64,000 nucleotides of DNA from Micromonospora sp. M71_S20 (GCF_003664255.1 NZ_RCCV01000004.1:496001-560000), one strand, 5' to 3'. Positions 7,955 through 24,631 are shown, counted from the stretch's first letter. Notes: a model not told the origin generated them from the letters alone. Translations and numbers: made by a program.

Positions 7955-8954
7955 CCGCGACGGCCGCGGGATCGCCGTCGAACTCGACCAGCACCATGCT
8001 CCAGGCGGCCACGGGGCTGGAGCTGACCAGCACGGCCCGCTCGCCGCCCCGCAGCCGCCCGGTGCCGATCTCGGTCGCCAGGTTGAGCAGCACGTCGTTC
8101 GCGCCGAGGTGGCCCAGGTCGCGCAGGTTGTCGCGGCAGGTCGAGGCGACCGCCACCCCGAGCGTCTCCTCGACGAACCGGAACGCGCCCGCCGACAGGT
8201 TGTGGCTCACGTGCCGGGCGACGTCCGACGGCGTCAGCCCGTTGCGGTCCAGCAGGCGCCGGTACATCGCACGCAGCCGGTTGCGGCTCTCCAGCGCCAG
8301 CTGGAAGGAGTACTCCCGAGGGTCGCGGCACTGCTCGGTCCAGCGGGCCGACGGGCGGTCGCGGTAGTCCACCCGGAACAGGTCCCAGTAGCGGCCGTCG
8401 GTCTCCTGAAGCACGTCGCGCACCCGCAGCGGCCCGTCCCGCGAGACGACCACGGCCATGCCCCCGTCGCCGCTGACCGTAACGGGGTGCCGGTAGCGTC
8501 GCGGCGTGGCCGGCGTACTGCCGTGCACGACGAGGACGTCCGTCAGGTCCGGGTCGGCGGCCAGCAGGCCGCGCGCCACCAGCAGCGCCGGCGTGCTCGA
8601 CACGCAGCCCAGCCCGCCGACGGAGAAGGTCAGGGCCCGCTCGGCGCCGAGGTACGCCTGTAGCCGGGTCTCGGCGGAACTCATCAGCGTGGCCGGCGCG
8701 CGGGACTCCACCACGACCAGCGCCCCGATCCGGGCCGGGGCCAGCCCGGCGGCGGTCAGCGCCCGGGTGGCGGCGCCCGCGGCCAGGTCGAACGCGTCCA
8801 GCTCCGGGTCGGTACGGACCCGGTCGATCCCGAGGCCGGCGCAGAGTTCCCGCTCGGCCGGCCCCAGGTACGCCAGCTCCGGCAGCTCCGCCACCGCGAC
8901 CGACCGTTCCGGCAGGAACGACGCCATCGTCCGTACCGCGATCGTCCCGGGCAT
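7947..8954 (-). CDS. KAS III (FabH-like) 3-oxoacyl-ACP synthase
   Basis: A 335-residue thiolase-fold condensing enzyme. The triad is visible: Cys117 in GGLGCVSSTPALL, His251 in SHNLSAG (the FabH HN pair) and Asn286 in LGANDVLL. FabH-type enzymes start chains by condensing an acyl-CoA with malonyl-ACP; relatives also build tetronate rings from glyceryl-ACP or make esters. It is first in the minus operon, immediately before the ACP. The simplest model is decarboxylative condensation of an acyl-CoA with hydroxymalonyl-ACP, giving a 2-hydroxy-3-oxoacyl-ACP for the NRPS. The ATG has GAAAGG upstream. The family assignment is firm; the substrate is inference. Confidence 0.85.
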   Translation of the reverse strand: MPGTIAVRTMASFLPERSVAVAELPELAYLGPAERELCAGLGIDRVRTDPELDAFDLAAGAATRALTAAGLAPARIGALVVVESRAPATLMSSAETRLQAYLGAERALTFSVGGLGCVSSTPALLVARGLLAADPDLTDVLVVHGSTPATPRRYRHPVTVSGDGGMAVVVSRDGPLRVRDVLQETDGRYWDLFRVDYRDRPSARWTEQCRDPREYSFQLALESRNRLRAMYRRLLDRNGLTPSDVARHVSHNLSAGAFRFVEETLGVAVASTCRDNLRDLGHLGANDVLLNLATEIGTGRLRGGERAVLVSSSPVAAWSMVLVEFDGDPAAVAGD

Positions 8955-9080
8955 GTCGCCGCACCTTTCGTAGCAGAGGCCGTCGTCGGTGTCCCGTCCC
9001 GGGCGTCCGGACCCGGTCCTCCGTGCGGTGTCCCGCCCGCCGACTCGATGCCACTGTGCCGATCGCGGCTCGGGCCGGGA

Positions 9081-9119
9081 CAGAGAAGGACCGGCAGAGG
9101 CGTTGCCGGTCCTTCTCTG
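9081..9119. promoter_or_regulatory. Perfect 16-bp inverted repeat in the divergent promoter region
   Basis: CAGAGAAGGACCGGCA (9081-9096) and its exact reverse complement (9104-9119) flank a 7-nt loop, gaggcgt. It lies in the 231-bp gap between the KAS III and NRPS genes, 66 bp before the NRPS start. It can form a very stable stem in RNA of either strand. It may be an attenuator or bidirectional terminator, or an operator for a dimeric regulator. No T-run follows. Confidence 0.7.
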
Positions 9120-9185
9120 GTTCCGGCCTGCCTGCGTCCACCAGTCTCGATCCGACGCCGACCGCCGGTGAAGGGGAGACCGCCG

Positions 9186-10939
9186 ATGCCGAGCCGGATG
9201 CCCACCCAGACCAACGCCCCGCCGCCGAGCGGCACCCGGATCCGGCCGGTGCCGCGCACCGGCGCGCTGCGGCTGTCGCCGGGGCAGGAGCGGCTGTGGT
9301 TTCTCGACGGGCTGCACGGCGACGGCACCGAATACCTCGTCTGGCTGCGGCTGCGCCTGCGCGGGCCGTGGGATCCCGCCGTGTTCGCCGGCGCCGTGAC
9401 CGCGGTCGTCGGCCGGCACGAGGTGCTGCGCACCCGGTACCGGGACAGCGACGGCGAGCCGGTGCAGGTCGTCGACCCGCCCGGTCCGGCCGACGTCACG
9501 GTCGTGGACCTGACCGGCGGGCCGGACGCCGGAACCCGGGCGGCGGCGCTGCTCGACACGACGGCGGGTCGGCCGTTCGACCTGCGCCGGGAGCACCCGC
9601 TGCGGGTCGTGGTGGTACGGCTCGCGCCGACGGAGCACCTGGTCGGCCTCACCCTGCACCACATCGCCGCCGACGCCTGGTCGTGCGACGTGCTGCTGCG
9701 CGACCTGGACCACGCGTACCGCGCGTTGGCGGCCGGCCGGCCCGTGCCGGCGCCACCACCTATGCAGTACGCCGACGTCGCGGCCTGGCAGCGGGCCCGG
9801 CGCGAGGCCGTCGGCGCGGCCGGCATCGGCTACTGGCGGGACCAGCTCGCCGGGCTCGAACCGGTCCTGCTGCCCACCGACCGCCCGCGCGGCGCCCGCC
9901 GCGACCCCGTCGGCGACATGCTCGCCGTGGACGTGCCGCGGCGCGTCGCCCGGTCGGTCGCCGCCGCCGGCGAGCGGTACGGCACGAGCGCCTTCATGAC
10001 CCTGCTGGCCGCCTTCCAGGTGCTGCTGGCGCACCGGACCGGCCGCACCGACATCGCCGTCGGGATGCCCGCCGCCGGGCGGGACGCGCCGGAGACCGAG
10101 GACCTGATCGGCTTCTTCGTCAACACCCTGGTGCTGCGGACCGACCTGGCGGGCCGGCCGTCGTTCGCCGAGGTGCTGGACCGGGTGCGCACGACGGTAC
10201 TGGCCGCGCTCATGCACAACGACGTCCCGTTCGAGGACGTCGTCGCGGCGGTCCGGCCCCGCCGCGACCCCGCCCGCAACCCGCTGTTCGAGATCATGTT
10301 CCAGGTCCTGCACACGGCGGAGACGCCCGGCACGCTCGGCGGCGCCACGGTGGAACCGCTGCCCATGAACGCCACCGACGCCAAGTTCGACCTGGTGTTC
10401 ACGGTCTGCCGCACCGCGGCCGGCGACCTGCGGTGCGTTCTCGAGTACGCCGGCGGCCTGTTCGACCGGACGACGATGCGGCGGCTCGCCGAGGACTACG
10501 TGGCGCTGCTGGAGCGGTTGGCCCGCGAACCGGAGGCCCCGGCGGTCCGGCTGGCCCCGGCGCCGGGCGCGCCGGCCGTGCCGGCGGCTGCGGCGGATCC
10601 GCCGCCACCAGCCCCGGCGCCGCCGGCCGACCCGGCGCCGCCGGCCGACCCGGTCGAGCAGGCCGTCGCCGGGATCTGGTCGAGGCTGCTCGGTGTCGAC
10701 GACATCGCCGCCGACGACGACTTCTTCGACCTCGGCGGCCACTCGCTGCTGGTCGCCCGGGTGCGTACCGCGCTGCGGCAGGCGTTCGCCGTCGATCTCC
10801 CCCTGCAGGTCCTGTTCGAGGCCACCTCGGTGGCCGGACTCGCGGCCGTGGTCACCGCCGCGGTCCGCGCCGACGTCAGTCGACTCTCCGACAGCCAGGT
10901 GCAGGACCTGCTGTCCCGAGCCGCCCGGGAAGGAACCCG

Positions 10940-10943
<4 letters not shown>
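9186..10943 (+). CDS. NRPS, condensation-thiolation didomain without A domain
   Basis: A 585-residue protein. The condensation domain spans residues about 25-450 with the active motif HHIAADAW (His158/His159), preceded by LSPGQERLWFLD and RHEVLRTRYR. A proline/alanine linker (about 455-490) leads to a carrier domain with DDFFDLGGHSLL (Ser520). No adenylation domain is present, so the carrier must be charged in trans, most simply by the stand-alone A domain at the end of the operon. The C domain could then join an acyl group delivered by the KAS III/ACP operon. AAGGGGAG lies 8 nt before the ATG. Translation is coupled to the next NRPS by an ATGA overlap. Confidence 0.9.
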
Positions 10944-18273
<7,330 letters not shown>

Positions 18274-18277
<4 letters not shown>

Positions 18278-19938
18278 CCACCGCGCCGCGCCGCCCGTCG
18301 GCCGATCCGGCCGCACCCGGGCGGGCGACGCCCGACCCGGCCGCGCAGCAGCGGGCGTGGAACGCCACCGCCCGCGCGTACGCCGCGGACGGCCCGGTGC
18401 ACCGGCTGTTCGAGGCGCAGGCCCGGCTTCGCCCGGACGCCGTGGCGGTGCGCTGGGCCGGCGGCGCGCTGACCTTCGCCGAGCTGGACCGGCGCGCCAA
18501 CCGGCTGGCGTGGGCGCTGCGCGACCACGGGGTGGGACCCGAGACGCCGGTGGGCATCCGGGTGCCGCGCGGGCCGCTGCTGGCGGTCGCCGTGTACGGG
18601 GTGCTGAAGGCGGGCGGCTGCTACGTGCCGGTCGAGCCGACGCTGCCCGCCGAGCGGGCGCACACCCTGCTGGCCGAGGCCGGTGTGGGGCTGCTCGTCG
18701 TCGCCGAGGGCGAGGACGGCTGGCCGCTGCCGCCGGGGGTGCGCCCGGTGGGCGCCGACGCCCCGGTCGCGGACCCCCGCGAGGAGCACCCTCCGGAACC
18801 CGGCACCGGCGTGGACTCCACCGCCTACGTGGTCTTCACCTCCGGCAGCACCGGCCGGCCCAACGGCGTCGCCGTGGCGCACCGGTCGCTGCACAACCTC
18901 CTCGCCTGGTGTCGCCGCACGCACGGCTTCGGCCCGCACGACCTGGGGCTGTCGGTCACCTCGCTCGGCTTCGACCTGTCCGTCTTCGACCTGCTCGGCC
19001 TGCCCGCGTACGGGGCGGGCGTCTACCTCGCCGACGACGCGCAGCGGCGCGACCCGGAACTGCTGCTCGACGTGCTGCTGCGTGAGCCGGTGACGTACTG
19101 GAACTCCGCGCCGACCACGCTGGCCCACCTCGCGCCGCTGCTCGGCGGGCACCGGGGTGCCGCCGGCACCGGCGACCTGCGGCTGGTCTACCTCAGCGGC
19201 GACTACACGCCGTTGACGCTGCCCGACGAGGTGCGGTCGGTCTTCACCGGGGCGACGATCGTCAGCCTCGGCGGCGCCACCGAGGCGACCGTCTGGTCGA
19301 ACTGGTTCGAGGTCGGCGTGGTCGACCCGGCCTGGCGCAGCATCCCGTACGGGCGGCCGATCGACAACGCGCAGTACTGGGTGGTCGACGAGGACCTGCG
19401 GCCGTGCCCGGCGGGCGTGCCGGGCGACCTGCTCATCGGCGGCGACGTCCTCGCCCTCGGCTACCACCGTCAGCCGGAGCTGACCCGGCAGCGGTTCGTC
19501 CCGGACACGCTCGGGCCCGACCCGCGGGGCCGGCTCTACCGCACCGGCGACCGGGCGAGCTTCGGCCCTGACGGGGTGCTGACCTTCCTCGGCCGGGTCG
19601 ACGGGCAGGTCAAGATCCGCGGCGCCCGGGTGGAGCTGGCCGAGGTCGAGCACCGCCTGCGCGGGCACGCCGGCGTGAAGGACGTGGTGGCGCTGGCCCG
19701 GCCGGCCCCCGACGGCGACCGCGCGCTGGTGGCCTACGTCGTGCCGGCACCCGGCTGCCGCCCGACCGTACGGGAGCTGCGCCGGCACGTGGCCGCCGCG
19801 CTGCCGGACTACATGGTGCCAGCCGCGGTGGTGTTCGTGGACGGCTTTCCCGCCACCGGCAACGGCAAGCTCGACCGCGCGGCGCTGCCGTGGCCGGCGC
19901 GCACCGGCAGCACGCACGTGCTCGGGGTGCCGGGGTGA
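18274..19938 (+). CDS. Stand-alone NRPS adenylation domain, cysteine-like code
   Basis: A 554-residue A domain with A3 FTSGSTGRPNG, A5-region GGATEATVWSN, A8-region RIRGARVEL-type and A10 NGKLDRAALP; nothing follows A10, so there is no carrier domain. Aligned to GrsA, the pocket reads D-L-F-N-Y-S-L-V-W, one or two changes from the known cysteine code D-L-Y-N-L-S-L-I-W. The GGATEA form of A5 is typical of cysteine-activating domains. It most likely adenylates L-Cys and charges the orphan carrier of the C-T protein in trans. It overlaps the dimodular gene by ATGA. No MbtH-like gene is nearby. Confidence 0.85.
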
Positions 19939-19993
19939 GTCGCCGGCCGGCGGCCGGTGGGCGCACCCCGGGGGGAGAGGTGCGCGTACGACC

Positions 19994-20038
19994 GCGGGCC
20001 CGCGCCGTCGCCCCCGGATCACGACGGCGCAGGCCCGC
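19994..20038. terminator. Bidirectional hairpin after the NRPS operon
   Basis: Inverted repeat with 17-nt arms and one central mismatch (19994-20010 against 20022-20038) around an 11-nt loop. It lies in the 108-bp gap between the convergent adenylation-domain and inhibitor genes. GC-rich stem without a T-run, as is usual for actinomycete terminators. Confidence 0.7.
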
Positions 20039-20046
20039 TCACCGGA

Positions 20047-20508
20047 TCAGCATGGGTGGATGTACCAGATCGGGTCCCAGTCGACGGAGACCGGGATGTT
20101 GTCCGGGTTGATCGCCTGTTGCGTCACGCTTTCTCTGTCGCTGAGGTGCGCGACCGCGCCGTCCCTCTGGTGGTTGACGGCGGCGCCGCGGCCCAGGAAG
20201 TTCGTGAGGTTCCGATCGTCGCAGTAGTAGAGCTCGAAGAAGGTGTGCTGACCGTCGCCCTCTCCCACGGCGTAGCAGGAGTAGCCCAACCTGCAGCTGC
20301 GCAGGTACTGGTTGCGGGCCTCCGTGCTCAGGTTGCGGGTCACGTACTCCCGGGGTCCGCTGCCGTTCTTGCCGTCGGAGAAGAACGGGCTGAGACCCGG
20401 TCTCACCTCCAGCGTGGTGTCCGCCCGCGCCGGGGACGCGGCGGCGGTGAGCAGCGCGACGACCGCGGCGGCCGTCGCCAGGACCCGGATTTTCCGTAGA
20501 TCTCGCAT
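20047..20508 (-). CDS. Secreted peptidase-inhibitor I36-like protein
   Basis: A 153-residue exported protein. A Sec signal (MRDLRKIRVLATAAAVV, then LLTAAASPARA with an AxA cleavage site near residue 29) precedes a mature domain. That domain has four cysteines: SCRLGYSCY, then YYCDD, and the final Cys. The spacing and the FFELYYCDDRNLTNFLGRG pattern resemble the Streptomyces metalloproteinase inhibitor (I36) family, a small beta-gamma-crystallin-like fold. The ATG at 20508 has GGAGGAA upstream. It is monocistronic, facing the NRPS operon across a terminator. An extracellular protease inhibitor is likely; the target is unknown. Confidence 0.65.
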   Translation of the reverse strand: MRDLRKIRVLATAAAVVALLTAAASPARADTTLEVRPGLSPFFSDGKNGSGPREYVTRNLSTEARNQYLRSCRLGYSCYAVGEGDGQHTFFELYYCDDRNLTNFLGRGAAVNHQRDGAVAHLSDRESVTQQAINPDNIPVSVDWDPIWYIHPC

Positions 20509-20848
20509 GGGTTCCTCCGTCTGTTGCGGACGTTGTGGAACGAGCATGCTCGCCGCGGCAAGGGGCTGTCCTTACGGGCGAGTGCACACCTGTTGCGTCA
20601 GCGCGCACACTCCGGTGCCGCCGGGGCGAGACCCCGTACGCCGATCGGAACGCCGTGCTGAAGTGGGCGGCCCGGGTGGGCTGTCGCGTGGGCGCCCGCA
20701 CTGCGGCGTCGGAGGTTGCCCTGATGTGACGCCAGGCCGAAGCGCACTCTCGCACTAAACAACCTATCGCTTGATTGGTAGGCTCGGCAGCCTGCTGGCT
20801 CCCGGATCCGCGCGGGGGAGTCGCCTCACTACGCAAGGAGACCTCACG
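20509..20848. other. Divergent intergenic region with weak operator-like site
   Basis: 340 bp between the inhibitor gene and the first catabolic operon. No credible gene was seen. The only notable feature is the degenerate operator at 20761-20782. AAGGAG at 20836-20840 is the ribosome site of the next gene. Confidence 0.4.
20761..20782 (-). promoter_or_regulatory. Degenerate copy of the catabolic operator
   Basis: On the minus strand the core reads CTACCAATCAAGCGATAGG. It keeps ACCAA-x-CAAGCG of the strong sites but loses the second CTTG half. It lies 67 bp before the epimerase gene, as expected for control of that operon. It could be a weak site or a chance match. Confidence 0.35.
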
Positions 20849-21772
20849 ATGAAGGTGCTCGTGGTCGGTGGAACCGGCATGATCGGGGCCCACACTGCCC
20901 TCCACCTGCGGGACCGGGGAGACGACGTCACCGTCGCCGCCCGGGGGGCGGTCGATGCGGGCTCGCCCGTCGCCGATCTGCCCGTCCTCCGCGGGGACTA
21001 CACCCGCCAGACCTTCACCCGCAAGGACCTGGCCCCCTTCGACGCGGTCGTCTTCGCCGCGGGGCAGGACGTGCGCCATCTGCCCCGCGACGTGGACGAA
21101 ACCCAGTTCTGGAAGGAGACCCAGAGCGCGGGGGTGCCGGCCTTCGCCGCGCTCGCCAAGAGCGCGGGTGTCTCGCGCTTCGTCCAGGTCGGCAGCTACT
21201 ACCACCACCTGCGACCCGCCCTGGCCGACTCGAACGCCTACGTCGCCGCCCGCCGCCACGCCGACGAGGGAGCCCGGGCGCTGGCTGACGCCTCCTTCAC
21301 GGTCTGCACCCTCAACCCGCCCTCGATCATCGGTGCCATCCCCGGCATCACGGCCAAGCGCTACCGCCGCATGGTGTCCTGGGCAGCCGGCAACGAGCCG
21401 CAGATCCCCGACCACGCACCGGCCGGCGGCACGAACTACATGTCGGCCCGGTCCCTGGCCGAGGCGATCGGCGGCGCGCTCGACCGCGGCACGGCGGGCG
21501 CGGCGTACCTCATCGGTGACGCCAACCTCACGTTCGCGCAGTTCTTCCAGCTGCTCGTCGACGCGGCCGGGGGCAACCGCACCATCGCCGAGCTCGACGA
21601 GCCGCACCCCTTCATGCCCGACTCGATGATCGTCCAGGGCCGCGGGACCGTCCTCGCCTACGAACCGGATCCGGCCGAGACCGCACTGCTCGGCTACACC
21701 CGCGGTGACTGCGAGCGTGCCGCCTCCGAACTCGTCGAGGTCGTGCGCGCGGCGACCGCTCCCGCGTCGTGA
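20849..21772 (+). CDS. NAD-dependent epimerase/dehydratase-family protein
   Basis: A 307-residue extended-SDR protein. The N-terminal KVLVVGGTGMIGAHTALHL is the GxxGxxG nucleotide-binding loop. Residues about 118-125 (VQVGSYYHH) hold the strand ending in the catalytic region, but no classic YxxxK is clear; the nearest is Y-V-A-A-R, so activity is uncertain. The C-terminal half (NPPSIIGAIPG, NYMSARSLAEAI) resembles NAD(P)H-binding isomerase or epimerase proteins. The start is supported by AAGGAG. First of three overlapping genes with a SnoaL-like protein and an SDR. Possibly reduces or isomerises a pathway intermediate. Confidence 0.7.
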   Translation: MKVLVVGGTGMIGAHTALHLRDRGDDVTVAARGAVDAGSPVADLPVLRGDYTRQTFTRKDLAPFDAVVFAAGQDVRHLPRDVDETQFWKETQSAGVPAFAALAKSAGVSRFVQVGSYYHHLRPALADSNAYVAARRHADEGARALADASFTVCTLNPPSIIGAIPGITAKRYRRMVSWAAGNEPQIPDHAPAGGTNYMSARSLAEAIGGALDRGTAGAAYLIGDANLTFAQFFQLLVDAAGGNRTIAELDEPHPFMPDSMIVQGRGTVLAYEPDPAETALLGYTRGDCERAASELVEVVRAATAPAS

Positions 21773-22245
21773 CCGGCCTCGACGCGGCCGACCTCACCGC
21801 GCTGCGCGTGCTCTCCGAGACGTACGCGGCGGCCGCCGACGACCGTGACGCAGCCGCGGTCGGCGCGCTCTTCGTCCCGGACGGCGTCCTCGTCGTCCCC
21901 GAGCCGCCGGCTCACCTCGGCGCCCGCTCGTCCCACGTCGGTCGTCCCGCTGTCGTGGCCGCGCTCGGGGCACTCGCCGGCACCCTGGCGACGACCCACG
22001 TCGTGGCCGGGGCACGCTACCTGCCGACGCCGACCGGGGCCCGTGGCCGGGTCCGCGGCATGGCCCACCACCTGCTGCCCGGTCGCGAAGGGCCCTCGGA
22101 CCTCGTCTGGTTCCTGCACTACGACGACGAGTACGCGCGCACCGACGACGGATGGGCCTTCACACGTCGCGCCGTGACCGTCAACTGGATCGAGCGCCAC
22201 CGCGTCTCCGCGATCAGGGCCGACGAGGAAGAGGCCGGCAGATGA
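21769..22245 (+). CDS. SnoaL/NTF2-like protein
   Basis: A 158-residue NTF2-fold protein: an N-terminal helix pair (LRVLSETYAAAADDRDAAAVGALF), VPDGVLVVP, then strands including VRGMAHHLL and a terminal WAFTRRAVTVNWIE. The fold covers steroid delta-isomerases, polyketide cyclases and small hydratases; the short acidic pocket residues cannot be assigned by eye. It overlaps the preceding gene by GTGA and the following SDR by ATGA. In this catabolic setting a ketosteroid-isomerase-like or accessory hydratase role is possible. Confidence 0.7.
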   Translation: MTGLDAADLTALRVLSETYAAAADDRDAAAVGALFVPDGVLVVPEPPAHLGARSSHVGRPAVVAALGALAGTLATTHVVAGARYLPTPTGARGRVRGMAHHLLPGREGPSDLVWFLHYDDEYARTDDGWAFTRRAVTVNWIERHRVSAIRADEEEAGR

Positions 22246-23072
22246 GCGCCACCCGCAGGCTCGAGGACCAGATCGCGGTCGTCACCGGCGGCGCCCTCGG
22301 GATCGGCGGCGGCATCTCCCGCCGTCTCGCCGCCGCCGGTGCCCACGTCGTCCTCGTCGACATCGACGGGGCGGCGGCCGTCGACACCGCCGCCGACATC
22401 CGTGGCGCCGGCGGCGAGGTCGAGGTCGTCCTCGCCGACGTACGCACCGCTGACGGTGTCGCCACCGCGGTCGCCGCCGCGTCGACCCTCGACTCCGGGC
22501 GGGTCGACGTGCTCGTCAACAACGTCGGCGACTTCCGCCCGGCCGCCAGGACCTTCCTGCACTCGACCCCGCAGCAGTGGCAGGCGCTCTACGAGGTCAA
22601 CCTGTGGCACGTGCTCGCGATGACCCACGCGCTGCTGCCCGGCATGGTCGAGCGAGGCCGTGGCGCCATCGTCAACAACTCGACCGTCGAGGCCTTCCGG
22701 GGCATCCCGGCGTGCGCCCCGTACTCCGCCTACAACGCCGGGGTCAGCGCCTTCACCAGGAGCCTCGCCGTCGAGGTCGCCGGCCACGGGGTACGGGTCA
22801 ACGCGATCGCGCCCGACCTCGCCGACACGCCCCAGACGCCGGCCGCGGCGATGCTGCGCGGACGTGACCCGGAACTCGTCCGCACGTGGATCCCCGTCGG
22901 GCGCTTCGGCGAGCCCGACGACTACGCCGCCGTCGTCGAGTTCCTCGCCAGTGACGACGCCCGCTTCGTCACCGGGCACACGATCCCCGTCGACGGAGGG
23001 ACCCTGGCCGCCTCGGGCTGGTACGCGCGGGCCGACCGCAAGGGCTGGTCGAACATGCCCAACGAGGCCTGA
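22242..23072 (+). CDS. SDR-family protein lacking the catalytic lysine
   Basis: A 276-residue classical SDR by architecture: cofactor loop TGGALGIGGG (residues about 16-25), VDID strand end, LVNNVGDF, a Ser in NNSTVEAF, and the C-terminal GHTIPVDGGT. The active-site motif is YSAYNAG, so the YxxxK lysine is asparagine. NxxxY chemistry with a Lys is essential in most SDRs, so this enzyme may be a dehydratase-like or non-catalytic variant, or may use another residue. The ATG overlaps the preceding stop. Last gene of the three-gene operon, ending before a hairpin. Confidence 0.8.
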   Translation: MSATRRLEDQIAVVTGGALGIGGGISRRLAAAGAHVVLVDIDGAAAVDTAADIRGAGGEVEVVLADVRTADGVATAVAAASTLDSGRVDVLVNNVGDFRPAARTFLHSTPQQWQALYEVNLWHVLAMTHALLPGMVERGRGAIVNNSTVEAFRGIPACAPYSAYNAGVSAFTRSLAVEVAGHGVRVNAIAPDLADTPQTPAAAMLRGRDPELVRTWIPVGRFGEPDDYAAVVEFLASDDARFVTGHTIPVDGGTLAASGWYARADRKGWSNMPNEA

Positions 23073-23078
23073 CCGTGG

Positions 23079-23108
23079 GCGCCGGGACCCACGCAGGGGT
23101 TCCGGCGC
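23079..23108. terminator. Hairpin between convergent genes
   Basis: GCGCCGG (23079-23085) and CCGGCGC (23102-23108) form a 7-bp perfect stem with a 16-nt loop in the 48-bp gap between the SDR and the convergent SnoaL-like gene. Modest stem; a terminator is the natural reading. Confidence 0.45.
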
Positions 23109-23120
23109 ACCCGGCCGTGC

Positions 23121-23684
23121 TCAGTCGCTACGGTCGAGGCCGAAGAGCTCGGCAGCCGCGGTGCCGCACGACTCGGAGTCGACGGCGCGGGCGAGAATGT
23201 CGCGGCCCTCGTCGGTGCCGTCGAGCTGGCGGTTCCAGCGGTGGGTCACCTTCCAGCCCTCGTCGGTGCGAATGAACTCCCAACGGTTGGAGCCGGTGCG
23301 CCAGATCCGGTAGCCGTTCTCGTCGGGAGCGTTGAGCACGAGCTGCGAGTAGTTCGTCACGACGGCCCGGTCGCCGTCGACGACGATGTGCGGCAGGCCC
23401 ATCAGGTGGGCGGCGCCGGAGTGGATCAGCGCCTGGTGCCGCTCACCGGTCACCATGGCGCGCAGCGCGTCCCGGCCGTTGAGCACGACGGGGTAGGTGT
23501 CGTACACGCCCTCCTCGGTCCACATCCGGGCGGTGACCTCGGCTGAGCCGCTGTCCACGGCGGGACCGTAGCCGGCGACGACCTGCCACAGGGCGAGCTG
23601 GTCCTCGGCGGCGGCGAGGCGCCGTTCGGCCTGCTCGAGGCGCGCCTCCAGCAGTGCGAGCCGGTCGGGCTGCGGGTCGGTCAT
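23121..23684 (-). CDS. SnoaL/NTF2-like protein with N-terminal coiled coil
   Basis: A 187-residue protein. Residues about 5-35 (LALLEARLEQAERRLAAAED) form a heptad coiled coil. Residues about 38-165 form an NTF2-like domain with YGPAVDSG, WTEEGVYDTYPV, AHLMGLPHIVVDGDRAVV and NRWEFIRTDEGWKVTHRWNR. SnoaL_4-type proteins of this layout occur with acyl-CoA and aromatic or steroid degradation genes as hydratases or isomerases. It is last in a five-gene minus operon and overlaps the LLM gene upstream by ATGA. The function is inferred from the fold only. Confidence 0.75.
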   Translation of the reverse strand: MTDPQPDRLALLEARLEQAERRLAAAEDQLALWQVVAGYGPAVDSGSAEVTARMWTEEGVYDTYPVVLNGRDALRAMVTGERHQALIHSGAAHLMGLPHIVVDGDRAVVTNYSQLVLNAPDENGYRIWRTGSNRWEFIRTDEGWKVTHRWNRQLDGTDEGRDILARAVDSESCGTAAAELFGLDRSD

Positions 23685-24631
23685 GGTGGGTTCCTCTCGA
23701 GCGGGCTTCTCGCGGGCCGATCCGGCCGGTGGCCGGTCAGGTCGTGGACGGTCGTCTCGAAGCGTTCCGGGGTGAGCTCACGCAGCGCGGCCATCTGCGC
23801 GAGGTGGTGGGCCGCCGAGGTGGCCACGAGGCTCGCGTTGACCGCGGTCGCCCCGACGGCATCGGCCGTGCGCAGGTGCGCGCGGGAACCGTCCGGGTCC
23901 CCGAGTGGGTCCAGCGGCGGGATCTGCAACACGAGGTCGAGGTCGTCCGGGCGCTCCACGGAGGTCCACAGGCGGGTCAGCTCCTGTGGGCCGAGGCCGA
24001 ACGGCGCCCATCCGGTGCCGTGCGCCACGGCGCGGCGCAGCGAGCGGCGGGTGCGCCCACCGATCCACAGCGGCACCGTCGTGCGCGGCGCGTGCGGTTC
24101 GACGACGAAGTCGGTGAACGCGAACCGGGGCCCCTCGTGGCGCGGCACGGCCCGGCCCCATGCGGCACGCAGGGCCGCGATCGCCTCGTCCGCGACCGCG
24201 CCGCGCTCGGCGAACTCGGCGCCGAGCAGGTCGAACTCCTCTTCGAGGCTGCCGACCCCGATGCCGAGGATGACGCGCCCGCCGCTGAGCAGGTCGAGGG
24301 TGCCGTAGGTCTTGGCGAGGGCCAACGGGTGGTGGTAGCCGATGACGACGACGTTCGTCGCGAGCCGGACGCGGCGCGTCGCCGAGGCGAGAAACGACAG
24401 CGTGGCCACGGGGTCGAAGTACGTCGCGCCCCGCTCGGCGGCGATCGGGGCGGGCACTGCGACATGCTCGCTGCACGTCAGGTGGTGGTAGCCCAGGTCG
24501 TCGGCGGCACGGGCGATGGCCAGCAGCGCGCCGCCGACGTCGGGGCAGGCCAGGACGTCCCGCTCCCAGGCGGCCGCGGTGCGCGGGTGCTGGACGACGA
24601 CCGGGGTGAGCAGCCCGATTCGTGCGGTCAT
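23681..24631 (-). CDS. LLM-class (luciferase-like) oxidoreductase
   Basis: A 316-residue TIM-barrel flavin/F420 enzyme. Landmarks are IGLLTPVV at the start, SEHVAVP (residues about 55-61), VRLATNVVVIGYHHPLALAKTYGTLDLLSGGR, LGIGVGSLEEEFDLLG and VPLWIGGRT. The SGGR-LGIGVG stretch binds the cofactor phosphate. Actinobacterial members of this group usually use F420. The family oxidises alcohols or inserts oxygen in small ketones and steroids. It overlaps both neighbours by 4 nt. The substrate is unknown. Confidence 0.85.
   Translation of the reverse strand: MTARIGLLTPVVVQHPRTAAAWERDVLACPDVGGALLAIARAADDLGYHHLTCSEHVAVPAPIAAERGATYFDPVATLSFLASATRRVRLATNVVVIGYHHPLALAKTYGTLDLLSGGRVILGIGVGSLEEEFDLLGAEFAERGAVADEAIAALRAAWGRAVPRHEGPRFAFTDFVVEPHAPRTTVPLWIGGRTRRSLRRAVAHGTGWAPFGLGPQELTRLWTSVERPDDLDLVLQIPPLDPLGDPDGSRAHLRTADAVGATAVNASLVATSAAHHLAQMAALRELTPERFETTVHDLTGHRPDRPARSPLERNPP

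Noticed and set aside
4527..8954. Methoxymalonyl-ACP operon
   Set aside because: No O-methyltransferase gene is present; hydroxymalonyl-ACP is the furthest product supported.
9023..9185. Upstream extension of the NRPS reading frame to 9023
   Set aside because: It runs through the inverted repeat and the C-T gene in the wrong frame; the dimodular protein starts at 10940 with its own ribosome site.
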